From Protopterus annectens (taxonomy: Eukaryota; Chordata; Ceratodontiformes; Protopteridae): a stretch of 64,000 nucleotides of DNA. The DNA is taken from the NCBI RefSeq assembly GCF_019279795.1, contig NC_056727.1, positions 1,214,118,577 to 1,214,182,576 of the forward strand. The letters are read 5' to 3'. This document shows, piece after piece, positions 10,637-21,819 of the stretch (positions are counted from its first letter, which is position 1; every line of letters starts with the position of its first letter). Below the pieces are notes generated by a model that worked only from the letters and a program-made list of their open reading frames with translations, was not told where the DNA came from and searched no databases. Both the position numbers and the translations under genes were made by a program.

Positions 10637-12265
10637 CAGTGGATATAAAAAGTTTATACACCCCTGTTAAAATGCCAGGTTTTTGTGATATAAAAAAACG
10701 AGACCACAATAAATCATTTCAATACTTTTCCACCTATAATGTGACCTATGATCTGTAAAATTCAGTTGAAAAACAAATCTGTTAGGGAAAAAATATAAAA
10801 AATAAAAAAATGTACAATACACTGGTTGCATAAGTGTGCACACCCTTAAACTAATACTTTGTTGTGTGTGCTCACCCTTAAACTAAAACTTTGTTGAAGC
10901 ACCTTTTGATTTAATTACAACATTCAGTCTTCTTGGGTACACACCTGCCATCAAATAAAGAGACTCTGATTAACCCCAAATAAACTTCAGCTGTCCTAGA
11001 AGTTTTTTTGAGATTTACTCAGTTGTCTGCTACAGCAAAAGCCATGGTTCACAGAGAGCTTACAAAGTATCAAATGGATCTCATTGTTGAAAGGTATCAG
11101 TTAGGAGAAGGGTACAAAAAAAATTCCAAAGCATCCAATATACCATGGAACACAGTGAAGGGAGTCATCAAAAAGTGGAGAAAATATGGGACAACAGCAA
11201 CGTTGCAAAGAACTGGACGTCCCTCCAAAACTGATGAAAAGACGAGACAAAAACTGGTCAGGGAGACTGCCAAGAGACCTACAGCAACACTGAAGGAGCT
11301 GCAGGAATTTCTGGCAAGTACTGGTTGTGAACTACATGTGACAGCAATCTCCCGTATTCTCCATATGTCTGGACTATGGGGTAGGGCTGCAAGACGGAAG
11401 CCTTTTCTTACACAGAAAAACATCCAGGCCCGGCTAAAATTTGCAAAACAATACAAAAGCATGTGGGCAAATGTGTTATGGTCTGATGAGGCCAAGGTTG
11501 AACTTTTCGGCCACAATTCCAAAAAGGTACGTTTGGCACAAAATCAACATTTCGCATCACCAAAAGAACACCATCCCCACAGTGAAGCATGATGGTGGCA
11601 GTATCATGCTTTGGGGTTGCTTTTCTTCAGCTGGAACTGGGGCTTTAGTCAAGGTGGAGGGAATTATGAACAGTTCCAAATAAGTCACTTTCGGCCCAAA
11701 ACCTTCAGGAGTCTGCTAGAAAGCTGAAGATGAAGAGGAATTTCACCTTTCAACATGACAATGACCCTCAAGCATACATCCAAATCAACAAAAGAATGGC
11801 TTCACCAGAAAAAAAATTAAGTTTTGGAATGGCCCAGTCAGAGCCCAGACCTAAATCCAATAGAAAATCTGTGAGGTGACCTGAAGAGGGCTGTACACAA
11901 GAGATTCCCTTGCAATCTGACAGATTTGGAGCGCTTTTGCAAGGAAGAGTGGGCAAATATTGCCAAGTCAAGATGTGCCATGCTGACAGACTCCTACCCA
12001 AGAAGACTAAGCTGTAATTAAATCAAAAGGTGCTTCAACAAAATATTAGTTTAAGGGTGTGCACACTTACACAACCAGCTTATTGTACGTTTTTTTATTT
12101 TTTATACTTTTTCACCTAACAGATTTGTTTTTCAATTGAATTGTACAGGTTATAGTTCACATTAAAGGTGGGAAAAGATTTGAAATGATTTATTGTGGTC
12201 TCATTTTGTTATATCACAAAAGCCTGGCATTTTAACAGGGGTGTGTAAACTTTTTATATCCACTG
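10637..12265 (+). mobile_element. Tc1-like DNA transposon with long inverted repeats
   Basis: The element begins CAGTGGATATAAAAAGTTTA and ends with its inverse (AAACTTTTTATATCCACTG), flanked by TA on both sides (10635-10636 and 12266-12267), the Tc1/mariner target duplication. The inverted repeats are about 200 bp: both ends also share the CCTGTTAAAATGCCAGG, AATAAATCATTTCA and GTGTGCACACCCTTAAACTA blocks. It encodes one transposase, now broken. Length (1629 bp) fits the family. It lies inside an L1-Tx1-like reverse transcriptase gene. Confidence 0.95.
11008..12018 (+). pseudogene. Tc1-like transposase pseudogene
   Basis: The product would bind the inverted repeats and cut and paste the element through a DDE active site. 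11056-11260 encodes the paired helix-turn-helix DNA-binding part (KYQMDLIVERYQLGEGYKKN; then GRPSKTD). 11290-11520 leads to the first catalytic Asp in WSDEAKVELFGHN. A one-base frameshift at about 11525 moves the frame to RYVWHKINISHHQKNTIPTV and HDGGSIMLWGCFSS (to 11683). After a stop, HDNDPKHTSKSTKEWL (about 11755-11800) gives the second Asp, and SQSPDLNPIEN (about 11838) the third acidic residue. The end is near 12015 (SYPRRL). Extra stops follow 11683. It is inactive as read. Confidence 0.9.
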
Positions 12266-13480
12266 TAGGCCTATTTCAATACTAAACTATGATTATAAAG
12301 TGTTTATGTCTATAATGGCTAAAATAATGTCAAAAGTGATGCCAAAATTGACAGACATGGATCAACACAGGAATGCAGAAAGGAGATTTTGCCAATAGGG
12401 ATAACTCCAATTAAGGATACAGACAATAGGTAAGAGGGGGCTGGAATTTATTGGAGTAAACTGGCAAAGGAACCAAAGTATTGGGAACAAATATCTAGAG
12501 AGGGGAAAGTTAACAGAATGGGAAGATGCCAAGAATTTATTTGGACTGCAAGTTAGAGACTGCCTTCCCTATCAAAGACTAATGTCAGAGAATAGGCAAA
12601 CAAAGAAATGGAGGATCCTAAATGAAAGGCTAGCACTGGCAGAGTTTTCTTAGTAGAATCTAGAACAAAAGCTGCTGTTGAAAAAGGAATAATTAGTACA
12701 GCATATAAAATACTGCATGACAACTATAAGAATCAATCAAAGGAGGTTAGAAAGGATTGGGAAGAGACACTGGATAGACCATTCACAAATAAGCAATATG
12801 GGGATATATGTTTGTCTCCCAAATATGCAACAAAGTCCAGACAATTTAGTATTTTTGCTTGGAAATGTTTGCACACAGATACTTTTATACCCAAAGAAGA
12901 CTACAGACAATTTTTCCTCAGGTAGACAGCAAATGTTGGAGGAGTAATGGGGTAGAAAGAGGTAATTGGGAACATATTTTTTGGGAGTGCAATGATTTGG
13001 CAGACTAAAGATTCCCTGCAGACAACTCTATCAGAGATACTGGGAGAGGAAGTTGCTGTAACTAGGGAAACTATTTTTTCTGAGCTATGATACAGAATTG
13101 GAATTGCCTAGACATAGCAAGGCCTTGCTGAGTCTAATTATGGTGGCTGCCAAAAAAACAATTACTAGAAAATGGAAATCAAAGTCTAAACCAACTGTAC
13201 TAAAATTTGTGAATATAGTAACGTAGATAACAACTGGACTTGGGATCTTTAGAAACCGGTAGGAGCAAATTACATAAGAAAAATGGGAATTGTAGGAACA
13301 ATACATACACGGCAGGAATGAGGATTAAAAGAAGGCAGTCTGACTGAATGATTGGGTAGATTATAAGTGATGTATAATGTTGGCAACTAAAATTATGTCA
13401 GTATGGTCTCTGATGTAAAATGCTTGCAACTAACACTATGTCAACATGGTTTGTTTTCATTTATATAAATGTAGGATTAT
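12266..13480 (+). pseudogene. L1-Tx1-like LINE, 3' piece (RT remnant and C-terminus)
   Basis: The frame resumes with RPISILNYDYKVFMSIMAKI, the RT block 1 continuation. After about 12380 most of the RT palm is missing: 12430-12620 is already like the downstream thumb region. The C-terminal part includes WEETLDRPFTNKQYGDICLS and a weak FFGSAMIWQ region like the WEC...FW block of L1-Tx1 proteins, then AAKKTITRKWKSKSKPTVLK at about 13150-13205, which matches the AARKTITRKWKS signature of this clade. Many stops are present. The 3' end, near 13480, is not sharply defined. Confidence 0.7.
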
Positions 13481-14095
13481 TAAATTATCACTTATGACAA
13501 AGGCAAAGATGTTTTATGTTTGAAAACAAAGAACTGAAGTGAATGCTTATTTGTTTACATATTTTTTATAATATCTGCTGTATATAAACTAACTTAAAAC
13601 CTATATACCATGTCTGGTATGCTTTGTCAATATGTACATGCTTATGCTGTCACTTTAGTACACCTGAGCTGGATGTTGGAAGGTAGTGATATTGAAAACA
13701 ACAGATATGTACTCTCCATACTAGCTGATGTGTTCAGGAAGCTGTCTACAGTACCTCCAAGAACATCAGTCTACAGTGGTTAACTACTGGGATTACTCTC
13801 TCACTATCCACAGTCAGCAACATTTCTTTCTGTTGCCCCTAAGCTCAGCATGTTTCCCACTTATGAAATGGGCTAAAAGAGGGTACCCAAATCCTGCACC
13901 CCTCATTTTGACTGCTATGCAATGAATCACCACAAATGGTAAGTCAAGAAACAACTCACACACACGCATGTATAATATACACAGACATATACTTATGGAG
14001 AGGCTATGTAGAAAATGGCGTAAAGCAGATAAGTAATAAGCACTGACTGCAGAAGGCTATCTAAAACATATCACAGCATCTGTGGTGAAATCTTC
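13481..14095. other. Unassigned stretch
   Basis: No coding, repeat or RNA signature was recognised. Short CA-rich and TA-rich patches occur near 13960. Confidence 0.35.
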
Positions 14096-14720
14096 TGCAG
14101 AAAGTACTGCTGGAAAGAATTCCAAGCAATTTAACAGACATGGAGAAAGGTCTAAAGACAAAGGCTAAAAAGACAAGTTTAAAGCATCACAGTACTAAAG
14201 GTGGTATGACTGCTGAAATCATGACCAAAGCAAATAATTGCTTTGTGAAAGTCTGAACCAACAGCCAAGTGGCCATAATAGAAATACCTTTAGTAGCAAC
14301 ATTTCTGAAGCAATCACTGAAATTTCACATCCCTGATGAAGTGGCCTTTGAGAATCATATCCTCCAAATGGCATCTAACAGTCTGATAACATAACTTGAT
14401 GACATGAGCAATCTGGTTAAAACAGGATTTGTACAGTCACTGCAAGCCCCCTTCTCTCTCTTTATACATAGAGCAAAGGATGAACAAGTGCTGTCTCTTC
14501 CTAAACTCATGCACAATATTCAAGTAAAGCCAGAGTTTGTGGTATACATTTATTGTATGAATGGTGTTCTTTCTCTCTCCAGTTTTGTACACCTTACATT
14601 AAACAGGAAGGTAAAAGGACTGGGTATGGACAATTCAAATATTACTTTCAGAATGAAATACCAGTTAGCCCCAAGACACACCCAACTTTTGAGAAAGAAT
14701 ATAGTCCCCTAAAATAATTT
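14096..14720 (+). pseudogene. Unidentified degraded coding-like stretch
   Basis: In one plus frame, 14100-14715 has only about two internal stops (before 14404), giving for example TDMEKGLKTKAKKTSLKHHS, then KQSLKFHIPDEVAFENHILQ and a 102-codon segment at 14404-14712. I do not recognise it. It could be a decayed Gag or ORF1 of a retroelement upstream of LINE-A, but nothing links it to that LINE directly. Confidence 0.25.
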
Positions 14721-14877
14721 GTCTTTGACATTTTGATTCTACAGGCAGAGGAAACAAACACTAAGAACACCGTCTTCTTGTGGAAGAAAAATAATCCAGA
14801 GCCACCGAACACGCTGATTCAAATGGAGGATAAGGAAGCCTGTCAAACAAAGTCCTAGCTCCGAAAAGGAGAAGGTT

Positions 14878-16274
14878 CTTTTGGCGCACTGCTACAGTCA
14901 TCCCTCTCCACAAAGGAGGAGTGACTACAGACCCTGGGAACTATCGCCCCATTAGCTTGACGAGTCTGATATGCAAAGCTATGGAATGCATCATCATGGA
15001 CCTAATAAACAAGGATATAGGGAATCTCCAAACTCTGGATCCCACACAGTTTGGTATTGTGAAGGGTAGATTATGCCTGCTCAACTTGGTCGACTTCTTT
15101 GAGTCAGTCACCAGAGCTGTGGATGAAAGCAAGGTGGTTCATACAGCCTACCTTGATCTGACCAAGGCTTTTGATACCATTCCCCACTCAGGAATCATAG
15201 AAAAACTCGTTAAGCTAGGCATCAACCCCTATATCACTAGCTGGGTTGCAGACTGGCTCACAGATAGCTACTTTCACACTGTGGGTTCTGACTCCAATTC
15301 AGACTGCCGACCAGTCACAAGTGGAATCCCACAGGGTCTGGTCCTGGGTCCTCTCTTGTTTGGTATCTACTTCTCTGAAGTCCAGGCCAACACGAAGGGA
15401 CTCTGGCTGACAAAGTTCTCAGACTATTGCAAGTTGGGAGCTATTAACTCCCCGAGTGAGACCAATGACTGGTGTCAGAATCATGGCCTTAAGCTCATTG
15501 CCAAAAAATGTGTAGTCATCCCCTTTGGGAAAAAAACAGTTCCCATGAATTACCACATCGATGGTAGTCCACTGAATACAGAAGGCGTTATAAGAGATCA
15601 GGAACACAGGTTAACAGCAACCTCTCTTTTGATCACCACATTGCCACTGTGGTCAGAAAGTCCTTCTATGTGGCTCCCTCTACTCTTCCCTCATTAGGCC
15701 AATCATAGAGTACAATGCCCCATTTGGCATGTACCTCACTAGACACCTGCAACAACTGAAGAGGCCACAAAAGTACCTCACAAAGAGGTTCCTAGGCCTT
15801 AAACACTTGTCCTATATGGACAGACTAAAAAAACTTCAACTATTCTCCGTCTCATATCGCCTACTTAGAGGCAATCTCTGCTGGACTTACAAAGCCATGT
15901 CTGACCCAACTCAGTTAAAAATGCTACATCTAAAGAAATCCCAATCCCTCCGCACCATGCACTCCAGACACCTCAACCTCATTACCACAATCAACAGAAC
16001 ATGCTGGAGGGACAGGTTCATAATCCAGAGACTGCCCATGCTATGGAATAGACTTCCAATACATGTCAAGTAGAGCATCTCACTGGCCCTCTTCAAGAAA
16101 GATCTTGATGAGTGGATGGGAAATAGAAAATCCACCCTGGGATCACTCCAGTGGCTTTACTCGACAGAAGCACTGGGAACTAAGGTCAGGTGGCACGATG
16201 CCAGGGTAATCCTATGGGCTAGGCTTGTAAAGGCTCCAGGGCCATTAGCCTAGTACACACCTATGAACCTATGG
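14878..16274 (+). mobile_element. LINE-A: 5'-truncated CR1/L2-group LINE
   Basis: The copy starts inside the reverse transcriptase gene (WRTATVIPLHKGG at about 14881, aligned to WRTANVVPLHKSG in LINE-B) and runs to a 3' end with GTACACACCTATGAACCTAT. It shares coding order and 3' tail with LINE-B. Truncation at the 5' side is the normal outcome of incomplete target-primed reverse transcription. It is dead: see the RT entry. Confidence 0.85.
14881..16075 (+). pseudogene. LINE-A reverse transcriptase pseudogene
   Basis: 14921-15697 encodes RT with DPGNYRPISLTSLICKAMEC, then QFGIVKGRLCLLNLVDFF, AYLDLTKAFDTIPHSGIIEK, and GIPQGLVLGPLLFGIYFSEV (PQGSVLGP in LINE-B). The catalytic FADD box is replaced by FSDY (KFSDYCKLGA), and about 17 residues after GAI are missing compared with LINE-B. 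A frameshift near 15600-15730 leads to 15729-16073, the thumb/C-terminal part (MYLTRHLQQLKRPQKYLTKR to MLWNRLPIHVK), ending at a stop where LINE-B continues with RQSTSLALFK. The coding remains of that tail run to about 16150. Confidence 0.9.
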
Positions 16275-16884
16275 AGGTAGTGGAAAATGCAAAACAGCTA
16301 TGAGGAAATGCTTAACTACATAATATTAGACAAAAGTTCTGCCTGCTACAAAGTCAAAATGTGTAAAGACAAACAGAAATGCACCTTGTAACTAGAATAA
16401 CTGAGAAATAAGTTATACGGTGTCTTACATAAATTAAGACCACATTCAGACTGAATAACTGAGGCAACAGGGAACAACAATCTGCTCAGATGGAGAGAAT
16501 CTTTCACTTAGTACAAGATATCTGAAATGTGGACGCTTTCTGACAACTCTCATCACTTTCAAGAATGCTAGAAAAGGTCTGCTACAAGAAATGGTTGCAA
16601 GTCAGATGTCAGGCCCTGAGGCACAACCAGCTGTCGTCCCAACCAATGAGGCCTGTTGTAGGTCATGTTTCTTCACTGCTGGGACCCAAAACTACAGCAT
16701 TCTCAATCTCTGCTACCCTCATACAAAGAGGCTGAGCTTTGGTCTTGCTAGTCTAAATTTTATGATCAAGTGTGGAGTCAAAAGAAATCATGGAAAAGCA
16801 TACAGGATTCTTTTTGATCAATCAATTTTCCCTTAATCAGCAGAATAAGGGAGGTACTGTGATCTCTTATGCAAAATCCTTAAA
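16275..16884. other. Unassigned stretch between two LINE copies
   Basis: No gene or repeat signature was recognised. Part of the right side (from about 16770) may belong to LINE-B, because an open frame (16772-17203) runs through it into recognisable LINE sequence, but the residues before about 16885 do not match other LINE copies in the window. Confidence 0.35.
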
Positions 16885-18843
16885 AGGGAAAACACCCTTG
16901 ATCATTATAAGTAAAAAACTAAGATCTCTCATAAAATCATCCAAGGCAAATTTTGAGAGAAGAGTCGCTAAGGACTCAAAGGACAATCATAAGGCCTTCT
17001 TTAGCTATGTTAGAAACCTGGGAGGAAACTCCCAGATATGCTCAGAATTAGTTCAAAATGATGTAAAAATTACTGAACTTGCAGACATTGCCAACATACT
17101 GGCTGACAGGTTCTGTGCAAACTTCTCCCCCCCTCCCCCCCAAAAGTTGAGATATCTATACCAGAGAATTATAGCCCCCCAAACATCTCTAACGCTCAGG
17201 TGAGAACTGCTCTCTCCAAGGCAAAAAACACAGCATCCATGGGACCAGATGGTGTCCCCGGATGTGTGCTCCATGAACTCAATGAGGAATTAAACCCGCA
17301 GTTAGGGCAGCTGTTTAATCTTAGCCTCACCTCAGGATACATGCCTAAGGAGTGGCGTACGGCAAATGTGGTCCCACTTCACAAAAGCGGTGCCTCCACC
17401 GACCCGGGAAATTACCGCCCCATCAGTTTGACAAGCTTGATCTGCAAAGCTATGGAGAGGATCATAATGGAACTCATAAATAAAGACATAGGAGACTTGC
17501 AGACCTTGGATCCGACCCAGTTTGGCTTTGTCAAGGGCAGATCATGCCTTTTAAACCTGGTTGACTTTTTCGAAACAGTCACCAAGGCCATTGATGAGGG
17601 AAAGGCAGTCCACACAGCCTACCTCAACCTGGCAAAGGCTTTCGACACAATACCCCACTCAGGTATCATTGAAAAACTCATCAGCTTAAATGTAAACCCA
17701 TATGTCACAAGATGGGTTGCAAATTGGCTAAGTGACAGAACCCACAGGGTCAGAGTTGCTGGCGCCATGTCAGACTCAAAGCCTGTCACAAGTGGTGTCC
17801 CACAGGGCTCAGTCCTGGGCCCTCTCCTGTTCGGCATCTACTTTTCAGAAGTACAAGCAAACACAGGAGGATTATGGCTGACAAAATTTGCAGATAACTG
17901 CAAACTGGGCGCCATAGTTGAGAACACATCTGACACAGATATCCTTCAAAAGGGTCTTATAGAAACGGAAAACTGGTGCCAGAGCCATGGCCTAAAGTTA
18001 AACGCCAAAAAATGCATAGTCATACCCTTCGAGAAAAACAAGGTTACCCCTAGCTACCATATAGGCGGCAACCCACTAAGCACAGAAGAGGTTATCAGGG
18101 ACCTGGGTACCCAGGTTGACAGTAACCTTTCATTTGACACTCACGTCGCCAAAGTAGTTAGGAAGACCTTCTACATTGCCCACCTGATCATGAAGGATTC
18201 ACATCTAGATCAAGGGAAGTCATCGTCCCCTGTACTCATCACTCATCAGACCAATGATTGAGTACAATGCCCCATTCAGAATGTATCTGACACGACACCT
18301 GCAGCAGTTGGAAAGGCCCCAAAAGTTCCTCACCAAAAGGATAAAGGGTCTCAAAAATATGTCCTATGCTGCCCGACTGAAGGAACTTCAGCTCTATTCA
18401 GTCGCTTACCGTCTGCTCAGAGGTGACCTGTGCCTGACATACAAGGCCATGTCCAACCCAGAATTGATGAACATGCTTCACCTCAAAAAATCCAGATCCC
18501 TCAGAACTACAAGGGCGGGAGACCTAAACCTTGACACGGTTATTAATAGGACGTGCTGGAGAGACAGATTCATCACCCAGAGACTCCCTATGCTGTGGAA
18601 CAAAATCCCGGTACATGTGAGGCAGAGCACCTCGCTGGCTTTGTTCAAGAGAAATCTTGACCAATGGATGGGAGATCGCAGATATACCCCAGGGATTATC
18701 TCAGTGTCACTGCTTGACAGAGACACAGCAAAATAATGGGCATAGTACCCTCCAAACTAAAGGGGTGGTGAAAGCCACAAAACTCTGGGCTAGGCTTATA
18801 AATGCCCTTGGGCAGATAGCCTAGTATGAACCTATGAACCTAA
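16885..18843 (+). mobile_element. LINE-B: CR1/L2-group LINE, longest copy of its family here
   Basis: It contains the linker between endonuclease and RT (KSLIKSSKANFERRVAKDSK-like), the whole RT, and the 3' end with the tandem tail CCTATGAACCTATGAACCTA at about 18825-18843 region. The endonuclease is absent, so it is 5'-truncated. The tail unit (ATGAACCT) is a short 3' microsatellite like those of CR1 and L2 elements. The tail also occurs in LINE-A and the SINE at 7610. Confidence 0.88.
16895..18736 (+). pseudogene. LINE-B reverse transcriptase pseudogene
   Basis: The protein would reverse-transcribe LINE RNA at a nicked target. Three frames are needed: to about 17203 (KANFERRVAKDSKDNHKAFF, SYVRNLGGNSQICSEL), 17200-18261 (SKAKNTASMGPDGVPGCVLH, DPGNYRPISLTSLICKAMER, AYLNLAKAFDTIPHSGIIEK, GVPQGSVLGPLLFGIYFSEV, NAKKCIVIPFEKN), and 18254-18736 (C-terminal part ending in a stop at 18734). 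The catalytic box at 17887-17898 reads FADN instead of FADD, a single GAC to AAC change, which should abolish polymerisation. Two frameshifts (about 17200 and 18220-18254) confirm decay. Confidence 0.92.
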
Positions 18844-19112
18844 AAAACATGTTTCTCAGCAGCATGTTTGCTGTACTTGAAGATGTTGACCAAATGGTAT
18901 TCCCAAATACTAAATTCCAGAAGAGGTTTGAAGTTCTGTTCAAGGAGTTCAACGTATTCTCTTTCCCTTGGATGTGAACATCTGTAAAAAAGATACCTCT
19001 GTATGTCCAGCTGCCAGACATGCAGTTCTTCTCTACAGTGGGGGCATGAGTACTTTCCATCCTCTTTACTTACATACCATATGATGGTCTGACCATCTCT
19101 CGTGAGCAAGCG
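18844..19112 (-). pseudogene. Unidentified zinc-knuckle-like fragment
   Basis: The minus-strand frame 18840-19109 is open for 89 codons and contains YSCPHCREELHVW then RYLFYRCSHPREREYVELLE, followed by a hydrophobic and aromatic C-terminus. The C-x2-C...C pattern with an acidic/basic helix resembles the C-terminal zinc knuckle of some non-LTR reverse transcriptases, but a host origin cannot be excluded. It abuts the LINE-B 3' tail. I could not assign a family. Confidence 0.3.
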
Positions 19113-20640
19113 GGAAGAAGGGTTTATGGTCTTGGCTCCTACTCTGAAGGTTACAGTCTAAAGACATTGCCTATAGCTCCTGCTGTCTGACAAAGGTGCC
19201 ACTTTCCTTAGGTGGATCTTCTTCCTCTTATCCACGAAGGAACACAGACTGATCATACATCCTGTCAAGGAAGCATCCTCCATCAGAATTTGCAATGGCT
19301 TCTGCTGTACGAAGGAATGAGTCATAAAAAGATTGCCAATAATTGTCTCGCAATGTAAGCTGGCTCAGTGGCACAGAAGAATGAAGCCCTACCTATAATC
19401 CAACTGACCAGGGTTTGTTTAACAGGCCTGGTGCTGAAGGAGCCATGCAGGGAAGAGAGTGAGGAATGATGAGGTGATGCCTGCTTGCATTCATAGCCGG
19501 GAGGTGTAACAGGATGTCACATAGTACATCTCTTGCTAGAGTATCACAATGGATATCTAACACCTAGCTCAAGCTGTTCACTCAGCTCTGCCTGATGGCC
19601 TACATCATCCTTGGATGTTAAGTGACAGTACCACACTACATCTATTGTATGCCACTAACCACAACACTTATGTAACATGCATCAATATGCATTGCAAAAT
19701 TCCCTTAACAGATGTGTATGATGGTCATGCCTTAAATGGTTCTCAATAATTTTGGAATGTAAGAATAGAGTCACAACCAACTAGATGCTGCACATCTATG
19801 GGGTGGTGCAAAAATGATCTGCAACTCTATCACACTGACAAGGGAATAACAACAAATGTAACTCTGTGGTTGTGTGCCACATTTGCAGCCCATGGCACTT
19901 CGCTGTCCACTGTAACATCTACATCCAATATCCACCGTAACATCTACATCCAAAGGAAGAGGAATGGCATTAAGAAGTTCAAGGCCTCCGATCAAGCTTG
20001 GACCCTTCACCAGGAAGCCAAGACCACGACTTGCTCAGTCTCTCCTGTGGGTAAGAATAACTGGCACCTAAAGACTATGCAGCTCTAACCTGACAAAAGC
20101 AGTTCTCTGTATCAGACTCAGAGAGGACTTAAATTTTATGAAGTTTCAATGTCTGTAATCTAAATTCTTAGGCCAAGGGTACTATCAAGAAGTCCCTAAA
20201 CAGTGAGACTGCAAACCAGTCATCTAACTAAGGAAATGCATGCAGGTCCTCCTTTTGCAAGGTTTCTACCACACCATGAAACACCTTAGTAAACAGTCTG
20301 AACAGCCGAAAATGAGCAGAAGCATTCTGTAGCAAAAATGGTGCCCATCCAGTACGTGCAGAAAGAGCCTTTTGTACAAGTACTAAATGCTGATATTCAA
20401 GAAGGCATCCGTCATATCCTGCAGCACTATCCATGCACTCTGTAGCAAAAAAGCATGACCTCCTACTAAATCATCATCGAGCAAGCACAGTTGTGTAAGA
20501 ACTTATCGTAATGATGGATATTTGAACAGATCACCGTTACATTATTTCTTATCTATGGGACATATGTGAAGAATACCATGCATCCAAGCCAGTCGAGAAA
20601 GCTTAAGCACCTTCCTCATGTACCATATGTCTGACCTAGC
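19113..20640 (-). mobile_element. DIRS-8: strongly decayed DIRS remnant
   Basis: The minus frame 20228-20434 contains AGYDGCLLEYQHLVLVQKAL and RLFRLFTKVFHGVVETLQ, a worn version of the RT segment around PFGL.TAPRVFTKCM (finger/palm, before YLDD). The region 19255-19330 resembles the sequence just after RT in DIRS-4 (GAAGCATCCTCCATCAGAAT versus GAAGCATCCGGAGTCACTGT). Everything between is too diverged to place. A block at 20490-20515 (GTGTAAGAACTTATCGTAAT) may be a degenerate terminal motif. Confidence 0.4.
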
Positions 20641-20841
20641 ACCCATACACACAACTAAATACTAGAACTTAAAGGACATACAAGCGTGAAAATCCAGAGA
20701 GCTTTCTTGTCCCAGGAAAAAAGACTCACACTGATACTCCAGAAAGGATAAACACAAGCTGTAAAGTATAGAGGGGTGAAATAGACAGGATCCACCTCAG
20801 GAAAGGAGAAAAGGAGGATAAAGGCAGGGCATACATAAACT

Positions 20842-21196
20842 ACAATGATTAAACAGCTACTTGTAAATCCAAAAGGTAAAGGCACCAGGAAGTGAGATAA
20901 CCACAACGGAATTTGAAAGAATCAAAGCACTCCTCTTTATTAAAAAAACAATACTAGTCATAAATGTTCAACTAAAATCATCGCATTTTCATCTTCCTAA
21001 TAGCAAAGACAGTGCTTGCTATCAGGAAGACGAAAACGCAGTGATTTTATATTTTATGATGATAAACTGCAAAAAAGAAGATGAGACATATGTATGTAAA
21101 TGAAAAAAAATGTTAATATGCTTTGTTTTCCTTTCAGTTAAAATATGTTTGCCTGTGTCTTAACTGATAATTTAATAAAGGCGTTTAAAAAAAGGG
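20842..21196. mobile_element. Possible short Penelope-like insertion with hairpin
   Basis: A 10-bp direct repeat TACATAAACT flanks it (20832-20841 and 21197-21206), a candidate target duplication. Inside, arms at about 20975-21005 and 21015-21046 form a nearly perfect hairpin (CATTTTCATCTTCCTAATAG against its inverse). The left half on the minus strand ends with an AATAAAGAGG-like stretch and a TTTTGGATTTACAA end, as in the Penelope-like copy at 52398-52578. No CTGANGA core is visible, so the call is weaker than for the other copies. Confidence 0.4.
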
Positions 21197-21206
21197 TACA
21201 TAAACT

Positions 21207-21800
21207 TCTACATTTTGCCAGTGCTCTATCTAATGGCAAGGGTAGCTGAGCTATGGACAGATGGGGTAAAAAAGCTTTCACATGGGCCACCCTGTTCTTT
21301 ACAGTCATCAACTACAAAACACAAATAACCGAATTCCTTTTTTAATTTTGGATAATATGACCAATGTAGTTTCTGATGTAACAGACTCTGACAATAAGTC
21401 TTCTTTATAAAGTATGATCAGCTTTGCCTTTCAAGAGGCAAGTCTTTCTATTAAATGCAAGTATGATGAAGCTGAAGTTTCTACTAGATAACCTGCCACT
21501 AGTTTAGATCTTGGAAAATACGTTTGTCTGAAACTTTAGTCTCTCCCAGATGCCATAAAAGCAAAACCTGTGTCCACTAGACAAAAGCAACATTTTTGGC
21601 AATTTATCTGCAGAGGTTTTCAAGGAAATGGAGAAAAGGGGCAAGATAATGCAAGGGTTAAGGAGCTGTTTTTCTCCTGTTCCTAAGTTTTGGAGAAATT
21701 GTCCCACCAAGTCAGGACTGCTTTTCATAAGCCTCAAAAGGCTTCACAACAATGTAAACACTTTCAAAATCAAAATGGCAAGACAAACCAACATCTAACA
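21207..21800. other. Unassigned stretch
   Basis: No recognised coding or repeat signature. It may belong to the DIRS fragment that becomes recognisable at about 21820. Confidence 0.3.
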
Positions 21801-21819
21801 TTAATGAACCCAAAGGATC

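Noticed and set aside
17200-18261. A 353-codon open frame that could be called a host gene
   Set aside because: It is plainly the LINE-B reverse transcriptase, with frameshifts on both sides and a mutated catalytic box.
19350-19450. An A-box-like block (TGGCTCAGTGGCACAGAA) suggesting a tRNA gene or SINE
   Set aside because: The B box that should follow is poor (AGGGTTTGTTTA) and no cloverleaf or SINE tail could be drawn.
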